27,928 bases of DNA from a virus: positions 1 through 27,928 of IMG/VR virus record IMGVR_UViG_3300025436_000010; one strand, given 5' to 3'. A model generated the notes under the pieces. The model worked only from the letters and a program-made list of their open reading frames with translations, searched no databases and had not been told where the DNA came from. Shown here one piece after another: positions 16,295 to 23,273 of the stretch. The position numbers were made by a program, and so were the translations under genes. Position 1 is the stretch's first letter. Each line of letters opens with the position of its first letter.

Positions 16295-16654
16295 ATGACT
16301 CAATCTAGCTTGCAACAGAACGATATTGTTACTTACCGGGGTGATGATTTCTCGACTCAACTGATTTTCTGTGATGCAGATGGGAATGTAGTCAACATAA
16401 CCGGTTGGAAGATTTTCTTTACGGTAAAGAAGAATAAAGATGACACTGATGAGAAAGCTGTAATTACTGTTACTATCGATCCTACTGACCCGACTCATGG
16501 AATAGCACTGGTTGTCGTTTCTCATACTATTACTGATACTTTAACTGGATTGTATTATTATGACTTTAAGTTCAGAAAAGCTGATTTGACAATTCAGACT
16601 ATAACCTCTGGTGGGATTACGTTTGAGAAGAACATAACTCGTAGAGTGTCATAA
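16295..16654 (+). CDS. BppU N-terminal-like Ig-fold baseplate protein
   Basis: This 119-residue protein has the layout of the N-terminal domain of baseplate upper proteins: 'YRGDDFSTQLIFCDADGNVV' followed by ITGWKIFFTVKKNKDD, then VITVTIDPTDPTHGIALVVV and a final strand pair (GLYYYDFKFRKADL). This is an Ig-like sandwich that anchors receptor-binding modules in several phages. Here it stands alone as a whole gene, so it may be a baseplate decoration or an adaptor for separate fibre chains. A GGAGGATGAG site precedes the ATG. The glycosyltransferase gene starts three bases after its stop codon. Confidence 0.65.
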   Translation: MTQSSLQQNDIVTYRGDDFSTQLIFCDADGNVVNITGWKIFFTVKKNKDDTDEKAVITVTIDPTDPTHGIALVVVSHTITDTLTGLYYYDFKFRKADLTIQTITSGGITFEKNITRRVS

Positions 16655-16656
16655 TT

Positions 16657-19600
16657 ATGAAGATAAGCATTATTGTCACAACTTGTGGTGATTCAAAAGA
16701 TTACTTAAAACTTTGTTTGGATAGTATCTTTAAGTTTACAAGTATGATTAATACAGAAGTTATTGTTGTGGCTAATGGTTGTACAGAAGTGGTTAGGGAA
16801 TACCTGAAGACTAAAACAGTACAACTTTTGTGGTTTGAAGAACGTATTGGTTATGTGAGCGCTGTAAATGAGGGTATTAAGATAAGTAAAGGAGAATACA
16901 TAGTATTATTAAATGACGACACAATAGTGTTAGGAAGCGACTGGATAGACATCTTTACAAAGCCGTTTTTAGATGATCAAAAAGTAGGAATAACAGGGCC
17001 GCTCAAGTTTACTTGGAACTGTGGTGGTATTCAAAGAGCAGCGATTGGATTTTTTTGTGTAATGATAAAACGAAAATTGTTTGATGAATTAGGTTTACTC
17101 GACACAATATTTAATCCGGGAATGGGTGAGGATGGAGATTTTTCCATTAAGGCAGAAAAGGCTGGATATAGATTAGTTCAAGTTCCCACAGAAGACCCAA
17201 AGGAATTTGGTGATGGGGTAGCTATTCAAAATTTTCCTATTTACCATAAAGGCAATGGGACCTTTTCTGCTGATGTAGATGGTAAGAATAAGATAATAGA
17301 TAGAAATACTAAAATTTTAGCAGAACGATATGGTCTTAAAAAAGATATTTTAGAAAGCATTTATACTGAACTTTTGAATAATTCATCGGATATAAATCAA
17401 TTATTTCCTACTTTAAGAAAATACGCTAGTTTATGTTCTCATATAACTGAATTTGGGGTAAGAGATGTGGTTTCTACCTATGCATTTTTAGCAAGTAGGC
17501 CCAGAAAAATGGTTTCTTATGATATTTATACTTCGGCTAATATACCCGCTACATTAGATATAGCAAAGGTAAATGAAATAGATTTTAAATTTATAGAACA
17601 AAGTACGTTAGAAACAACCATAGAAGAGACAGATTTATTATTTATAGATACCGTTCATAGTTATGGACAATTATCTGAGGAGTTAAGATTACACGCGAAT
17701 AAGGTAAAGAAATATATATTAATGCACGATACAACTTTTTGTGGTGAGATAGATAGTCCTGCAACTAATTCTATAAAGCAGGGATTAAATATAGCAATTA
17801 GTGAGTTCTTATTGGCTCATAAAGAATGGTCAATGATAGAGAAGATTGAAATAAATAACGGTTTAACGGTACTGGAAAGGAAAAGCACTGTGCAAGTATC
17901 AATTGTTATACCTACCCTTAATCATTTGGAAGATGGTCTGAAACCTTGTCTGGAAGCAGTTTTAAAGTATACAGATTTGACTGATAAAGAGATTATTGTA
18001 GTTCCTAATGGTTGTACTGATGGGACAATGGAATACTTGCAGTCATTGGGTGATAAGATTAAGATTATTTCTTTTGATAAACCAATGGGTTACATTATTC
18101 CCGTTAATATGGGGGTAAGATCTGCTTTAGGTAAATACGTTGTTTTATTAAGTAATGATTGTCATTTGCTTCCACAAAAAGTTGATACTTGGATAAATAT
18201 AATGTTATCTCCATTTTTAGCAGATGATAATGTCGGAGTCGCCGGCCCTCTTGGGTATATCTATCCAGGATTGGGTTTAGCTATTCATGGTGGTTGTGTT
18301 ATGTATAAAAAGGAAGCATGGGATAAAGTTGGTGGGTATGATACTTTATTTGGTTATGGATACATAAGTGATGTAGATATGAGTCTAAGAATAAATGATT
18401 CTGGGTACAAAGCAGTATTTGTACATGAAGATGGTTATGCTGGATCTATTAATACTTATCACATTGATTTTCCACTTTATACTACTTCTAAGGTTGTTAC
18501 TATGGACAGACAAGCAGATGCCTTACTTGTTGGTAAAAATCGAGCCCTGACTTCTAAAAGACATAAAGGTAAACCTTCTATATCAATAGTTATACCTACT
18601 TGTAACAGATTAGAAACTTTAAAAGTTTGCCTTGATAGAATATTTATGTATACCGATTGTTTAGAAAAAGAAATTATTGTAGTTCCTAATGGTTGTACTG
18701 ATGGTACTTTGGAGTATTTGGAAACATTAAAAGACTACATTACTATAAGAAACATACCTGAAGCTTCTGGGCATGTAATACCTACTAATGCCGGTGCGGA
18801 GATTGCCAAAGGTGGATTTATTGTTCTTTTAGATGATGATTCTATGCTGCTTCCACAGAAAGTTGATACTTGGATAAGGTTGTTATATGTTCCGTTTGAA
18901 GCTGATAAGTCTGTAGGTGCTACAGGAGTTTTTGCATCAGATTATCCCTATCTGGGAATTGCCCTTCATAGTGGTTGCGCAATGTATCGTAGAGACGTAT
19001 GGGATAAGGTAGGCGGTGGAGATTTAGCATTTGGATTTGGATACTTGTACGATGCAGATTTAAGTCTAAGAATAAAAGAGTTAGGATACAAGACATTAGG
19101 AGTGGGAGAAAATAATGCATTTCCACTATATCATCCCGAGAGTCCGGTTACTTCTAATCGAAAACAGGAAGACGTAGCATTGATTAGAAAAAATAGAAAT
19201 ATTTTGTATGAACGACATGGGAAAAAACCACGTTATTCTATTGTTATACCTACGTATAATCATTTAGAAGACTGTTTGAAGCCGTGTCTGAATAGTATAG
19301 TACAACATACTAATTTAGAAGATGTAGAAGTAATAGTAGTGGCTAATGGTTGTAATGAAATGTCCGACTCGAGTAAAAAAGAGAAGACGGCAGAATTTGT
19401 GGACAGTTTAGGTCATCCATTTAAGTTGGTTTGGTTTGATGAGGGATTAGGATTTACCAAGGCTACTAATGAAGGAATCAAAGTTGCTTTAGGAGATTAC
19501 ATCATTCTTTTAAATAATGATACTGTATTGTTGGAAAAAGGTCAGCCAAAGAATGCTTGGATTGAAATGCTAGTATTCCCGTTTCTGAGAGATGATAAAG

Positions 19601-21054
19601 TAGGCATTACCGGGCCGTTAGAACTTTATGATACCTACGCGGACAGTAAGGTAATGATATTCTTTTGTGTAATGATTAAAAAAGAGTTATTTAATAAAAT
19701 AGGACTTCTTGATGAATCTTATTCTCCAGGCGGTGGCGAAGATATAGATTTTTGTATTAAAGCAAAAATGGCTGGTTACAAAGAAGTTGTTGTCCCTGAT
19801 TATAATATGGATTTTACGTTTACAAATGTTGGTCAATTTCCTATTTACCATTTGGGTGAAGGTACTTTTACTGAAAAAGAGTGGCCTGAATATAGTAAAA
19901 AAATTATTAAAGATAATGGTACAAAAAATATGATTCGATACAACAAACATATTAAACTTAATGTTGGTTCCGGGGGAATTGAAGTTCCCGGGTATATAAG
20001 TGTAGATAAGTATGATACTAGAGCGCACATACTTATGGACGCGTTTGACTTAAACCTACCTGAAAATTCTGTAGAAGAAATACTTGCATCGCATCTATTT
20101 GAGCACATTTCTCCATATCGGTCTTTAGATTTGTTAAAGAAGTGGTTGAAGGTGTTAAAACCGGGTGGAAAGTTAATAATGGAGCTTCCGAATATAGAAG
20201 AACTTTGTAAAGATTTTGTTACCGGAGATAAGTCGCTTCGATATGGTATTTTAAATTGTATTTACGGTGCAGTTAATACTACCAATGAAGGTACTAACGA
20301 GGATATTACTTCACCGCATTTATGGGGATGGTATCCTGAAATAATGTATGATCATTTAGCCTGGGCAGGATTTATTAATATAAGAATTATGCCTGAACAA
20401 ATGCCACATCCGCATAAGAATTTTAGAGTAGAAGCAGTAAAAAATTGGATGACTTCAGAAGAAATGTTGTTATATAATAATGGTGAAAGACTAATTCCTG
20501 GTGTTACTCACGATAATAGAGAGTATCTTTGTCATTTAAGTGCTTACAATTTCTTTAAAGAAACAATATTAGCAGATGGTAATTCCGGTCCAATTTCTAT
20601 TGTTGATTTGGGTTGCGGAGTCGGTTGGGGTAGTCCAATACTTGCTTCCATTCCGAATAGTGTTATTTTAGGAATTGATATAAGTAAGGAATGTATAGAT
20701 TATGCAAATAAACATTATCCTGCAAACAATGTACGTTATCAAAAAATGTCTATTGAAGATTTTATTAATAGTGATTTAAAATTTGATTATGTAGTATCAA
20801 GCGAAGTAATAGAACATATGAATAATTTATCAGTTCTTAGTCAAGTAAAATATAACAAGAAATTGTTACTAGGAATGCCATATAAAGAACAACCAGGCAA
20901 GAATATACATCACAAATTATTTGACTTGAAAGAGGATAATTTTAAGGATTTTTATAACGTTAAGTTTAGTTATTCTGACTTCGAAGGCAAGATAACGTCA
21001 GTTCCCGGAACACAATCAATTAATTTTCTAGTAGCAATAAGCAATAGTAAATGA
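16657..21054 (+). CDS. Giant multidomain glycosyltransferase / methyltransferase
   Basis: This 1465-residue protein has seven modules in a row. GT-A family-2 domains lie at about 1-230 (NDD at 86-88, GEDGDF at 157), 413-635 (SND at 499-501), 641-855 (DDD at 726-728) and 858-1090 (NND at 953-955, GEDIDF at 1027). A methyltransferase-like module lies at about 250-405 (LLFIDTVHSYGQLSEEL then LMHDTT). Two C-terminal methyltransferase modules lie at about 1098-1260 (LNVGSGG, LKPGGKLIMELPN) and about 1285-1465 (VDLGCGVGWGS, SSEVIEHM). Modules 1 and 4 resemble each other, as do 2 and 3. It probably builds and caps a glycan from nucleotide sugars in the cytoplasm. The substrate is not shown; late-operon position suggests a virion protein. 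The upstream stop is three bases away. Confidence 0.88.
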   Translation: MKISIIVTTCGDSKDYLKLCLDSIFKFTSMINTEVIVVANGCTEVVREYLKTKTVQLLWFEERIGYVSAVNEGIKISKGEYIVLLNDDTIVLGSDWIDIFTKPFLDDQKVGITGPLKFTWNCGGIQRAAIGFFCVMIKRKLFDELGLLDTIFNPGMGEDGDFSIKAEKAGYRLVQVPTEDPKEFGDGVAIQNFPIYHKGNGTFSADVDGKNKIIDRNTKILAERYGLKKDILESIYTELLNNSSDINQLFPTLRKYASLCSHITEFGVRDVVSTYAFLASRPRKMVSYDIYTSANIPATLDIAKVNEIDFKFIEQSTLETTIEETDLLFIDTVHSYGQLSEELRLHANKVKKYILMHDTTFCGEIDSPATNSIKQGLNIAISEFLLAHKEWSMIEKIEINNGLTVLERKSTVQVSIVIPTLNHLEDGLKPCLEAVLKYTDLTDKEIIVVPNGCTDGTMEYLQSLGDKIKIISFDKPMGYIIPVNMGVRSALGKYVVLLSNDCHLLPQKVDTWINIMLSPFLADDNVGVAGPLGYIYPGLGLAIHGGCVMYKKEAWDKVGGYDTLFGYGYISDVDMSLRINDSGYKAVFVHEDGYAGSINTYHIDFPLYTTSKVVTMDRQADALLVGKNRALTSKRHKGKPSISIVIPTCNRLETLKVCLDRIFMYTDCLEKEIIVVPNGCTDGTLEYLETLKDYITIRNIPEASGHVIPTNAGAEIAKGGFIVLLDDDSMLLPQKVDTWIRLLYVPFEADKSVGATGVFASDYPYLGIALHSGCAMYRRDVWDKVGGGDLAFGFGYLYDADLSLRIKELGYKTLGVGENNAFPLYHPESPVTSNRKQEDVALIRKNRNILYERHGKKPRYSIVIPTYNHLEDCLKPCLNSIVQHTNLEDVEVIVVANGCNEMSDSSKKEKTAEFVDSLGHPFKLVWFDEGLGFTKATNEGIKVALGDYIILLNNDTVLLEKGQPKNAWIEMLVFPFLRDDKVGITGPLELYDTYADSKVMIFFCVMIKKELFNKIGLLDESYSPGGGEDIDFCIKAKMAGYKEVVVPDYNMDFTFTNVGQFPIYHLGEGTFTEKEWPEYSKKIIKDNGTKNMIRYNKHIKLNVGSGGIEVPGYISVDKYDTRAHILMDAFDLNLPENSVEEILASHLFEHISPYRSLDLLKKWLKVLKPGGKLIMELPNIEELCKDFVTGDKSLRYGILNCIYGAVNTTNEGTNEDITSPHLWGWYPEIMYDHLAWAGFINIRIMPEQMPHPHKNFRVEAVKNWMTSEEMLLYNNGERLIPGVTHDNREYLCHLSAYNFFKETILADGNSGPISIVDLGCGVGWGSPILASIPNSVILGIDISKECIDYANKHYPANNVRYQKMSIEDFINSDLKFDYVVSSEVIEHMNNLSVLSQVKYNKKLLLGMPYKEQPGKNIHHKLFDLKEDNFKDFYNVKFSYSDFEGKITSVPGTQSINFLVAISNSK
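17992..18877 (+). repeat. Duplicated GT-A module with DNA-level identity
   Basis: A 32-base stretch at 17992-18023 recurs exactly at 18673-18704. A 29-base stretch at 18168-18196 recurs with one change at 18849-18877. Both pairs are 681 bases (227 codons) apart, so no net insertion or deletion separates the copies over this interval. They belong to GT-A modules 2 and 3 of the giant enzyme and show a fairly recent duplication or gene conversion. Confidence 0.85.
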
Positions 21055-21064
21055 GGATGGTTAA

Positions 21065-21781
21065 ATGAAGTATTCAATAATAATTCCGTATGCATGTAAT
21101 CGTGAAACATTATTATATACTTTAAATTCTTATGTATCTCATTACAGTCATAGAAACGATTACGAGGTTGTTATTGTTGAAGAAAAGAAAAATATAGATA
21201 ACGAAGTACATCATGCTAGATTGCTTCAGATTATTGGTCTTTTTAAGAACAGAATTAATATTCATTACGTTCGATATACGAAAAAAGACTTATTTAATTC
21301 TTCGATATTATTCAACTTAGGCGCAAAAAGCGCTCTTGGTGACATACTAGTACTAACTAACCCAGAATGTTATCACGAGGTAAATATTTTAAAGGGGTTT
21401 GATGAAGAATTTGCTAAAGATATGAATAGTTATGTAGTATGCAGTTGTTTGGCTGTTAGTCTTGAGAATGATAAGGTAAATATACTTAAATGGTATCAAC
21501 ATTCTAAATATATTAACAGAATGTCTCATTTTTGTTCCGCGATTGCTAAAGAAAGATATTTTAGTATAGGCGGTTTTGATGAAGAGTACGCAAAGGGAAT
21601 AGCGTATGACGACGATGACTTCAGGGATACAATATTGTGCAGTAATTTTAGAGTGGTGTTAAGAGACGATTTAGTTGTTAGTCATTTAGAACACAGCAGA
21701 GAATACCAGGTAATTGATTTGGTAAAGAAAAATGAAATGTATTATAGGCGTAAGTGGAATAGACAAGAGGTGATGGCGTGA
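21065..21781 (+). CDS. GT2-like glycosyltransferase, small
   Basis: This 238-residue protein opens with the GT-A strand MKYSIIIPYACNRETLLYTL, then YEVVIVEEKK. The segment NLGAKSALGDILVLTNPECY matches the place of the metal-binding DxD, but reads TNPEC. Further on, IGGFDEEYAKGIAYDDDDFR supplies an acidic cluster like that of GT2/GT7 enzymes with a 'GGFDE..G...DDDF' motif. It is cytoplasmic, with no membrane helix. The loss of a classical DxD may mean an altered metal site or an inactive domain. A GAGGATGG site lies before the ATG, and its stop overlaps the GTG start of the next gene, pointing to coupled synthesis. Confidence 0.75.
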   Translation: MKYSIIIPYACNRETLLYTLNSYVSHYSHRNDYEVVIVEEKKNIDNEVHHARLLQIIGLFKNRINIHYVRYTKKDLFNSSILFNLGAKSALGDILVLTNPECYHEVNILKGFDEEFAKDMNSYVVCSCLAVSLENDKVNILKWYQHSKYINRMSHFCSAIAKERYFSIGGFDEEYAKGIAYDDDDFRDTILCSNFRVVLRDDLVVSHLEHSREYQVIDLVKKNEMYYRRKWNRQEVMA

Positions 21782-22797
21782 GTTCAAATGTTACCGCGGT
21801 AATTTCAACGAAAAATAGATACTTTAGTACATTACCTCATGTGTTGATGGGAATTATTAATCAGACTGTTCAGCCTGACAGAGTTATCATTTATGATGAT
21901 AGTGATGAAGTTAAGGATTTAAGAAAGGAAGATTTTTATAAAAATATATTTTCTATTCTAGGGAGTAGATGGGAGTTAACTTTTGGTGCTAAAAAAGGGC
22001 AGGTGCTTAATCATCAAAAATCATTAGAAGACAGTAAAACTGATTATATTTGGAGATTGGATGACGATAATATCCCAGAGGCTAATGTCTTGGAAGTACT
22101 ACTGAAAAATATGACTGATGGGATGGGTGCTGTTGGCGGGTTAGTTATTGATCCTAAAACTAATTTTTATAGTCATCCTTTAGCTTCAAATAAAATTGAA
22201 GATATTTATCTAGGGTTAAATGTTCAGTGGTTTAAGGATACAAAAAAGCAAGAAGTTGACCATTTGTATTCTAGTTTTCTTTATAGAAGAGAAGCAGCAA
22301 AACAAGTTGGTGGATATTGTACAGAGTTATCTCCGGTAGGTCACAGAGAAGAAACTATTCTAACATATTCTATGAAGAAGGCTGGATGGAAGTTAATTGT
22401 GGATCCTATGGCATTAACTTGGCATTTTAGAGAATCTACTGGCGGAATAAGGAGCTATGAAAATAACTGGCTATGGGAACATGACGAAAAAATATTTTCT
22501 CGAAAGATACAAGAATGGGAAATTAAACTAAACAATTTAAAGTTGGTAGTACTAGATGCTGGTTTGGGAGATCATTTGGTTTTTAAGAAGATACTGCCAG
22601 AAGTTCTAAGTAAGTACGAAAAAGTAGCCTTCGCTGTTTGTTATCCTGAGGTATTTGAAGATGATAATATAACGTTACTAAGCATCAATCAAGCTAAAAT
22701 GATGTTAAATATAGACGACTTGAATATCTACAAGTTTTGTATTGATCATCAATGGACTAAGAGTTTGGAAGAAGCTTATAGAGAGTTATATTTATGA
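21778..22797 (+). CDS. GT2 glycosyltransferase fused to a GT9-like N-terminal half
   Basis: A GTG start at 21778 overlaps the previous stop and has an AGAGGTGA site. Residues 1-240 form a GT-A family-2 domain: VTAVISTKNRYFSTLPHVL, VIIYDDSDE, WRLDDDNIPEANV with the metal motif DDD at 95-97, and GHREETILTYSMKKAGWKL. Residues 253-339 differ: LKLVVLDAGLGDHLVFKKIL looks like the N-terminal Rossmann start of GT9 heptosyltransferase-type enzymes ('GlGD.l...p.l'). This half ends at the stop, and a matching C-terminal half begins in the overlapping next gene. Together they could be a bifunctional GT2 plus GT9 system. Confidence 0.8.
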   Translation: MSSNVTAVISTKNRYFSTLPHVLMGIINQTVQPDRVIIYDDSDEVKDLRKEDFYKNIFSILGSRWELTFGAKKGQVLNHQKSLEDSKTDYIWRLDDDNIPEANVLEVLLKNMTDGMGAVGGLVIDPKTNFYSHPLASNKIEDIYLGLNVQWFKDTKKQEVDHLYSSFLYRREAAKQVGGYCTELSPVGHREETILTYSMKKAGWKLIVDPMALTWHFRESTGGIRSYENNWLWEHDEKIFSRKIQEWEIKLNNLKLVVLDAGLGDHLVFKKILPEVLSKYEKVAFAVCYPEVFEDDNITLLSINQAKMMLNIDDLNIYKFCIDHQWTKSLEEAYRELYL

Positions 22798-23273
22798 AAA
22801 AAATTATTATAAGTCCCTATAGTAGAGTGTTACGCAATGGCAAAGAGAACCCGAAAAATTATCCCTATTGGAATGAAGTTATTTCAGGTCTTAAACTACA
22901 CGAGATTTACATTTGTCAGATAGGTACAGCATTAGAAAAAAGATTAGATAACGTAGATGAATTTCTTACAAATAGACCACTAAAAGAATTAAGACAGATG
23001 TTAAATGAATATGATACTTGGATTAGTGTAGATAACTTCTTTCAGCACTTTTGTTGGCTGCATAATAAACCTGGGATAGTAATATTTGGGTTAAGTGATC
23101 CTCTGATTTTTGGTCATAGTGAGAATACAAATTTGTTAAAAGATAGATCATACTTGCGTAAAAGAATTGCGCAATTTCAAACATGGGAAGAAATAGAATA
23201 TGGCAAAGAATGTTTTGTAGAACCGGTTGTCATTATAGATAAAATTCTAGGGGAGTTTGAATGTCAGATATAA
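22794..23273 (+). CDS. GT9-like (heptosyltransferase-type) C-terminal half
   Basis: This 159-residue ORF starts in an ATGA overlap with the previous gene. It begins like a GT-B C-terminal domain (KKIIISPYSRVLRNGKENP) and carries the typical GT9 sugar-nucleotide-side motif: a Ser-Val-Asp followed by His and a hydrophobic helix (WISVDNFFQHFCWLHNKPG), then IVIFGLSDPLIFGHSENTNL. It lacks its own N-terminal Rossmann domain, which seems to be residues 253-339 of the upstream protein. So a single GT9-like enzyme appears split into two chains with coupled translation. The end overlaps the start of the fibre gene by 13 bases. Substrate and activity are not determinable from sequence. Confidence 0.75.
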   Translation: MKKIIISPYSRVLRNGKENPKNYPYWNEVISGLKLHEIYICQIGTALEKRLDNVDEFLTNRPLKELRQMLNEYDTWISVDNFFQHFCWLHNKPGIVIFGLSDPLIFGHSENTNLLKDRSYLRKRIAQFQTWEEIEYGKECFVEPVVIIDKILGEFECQI

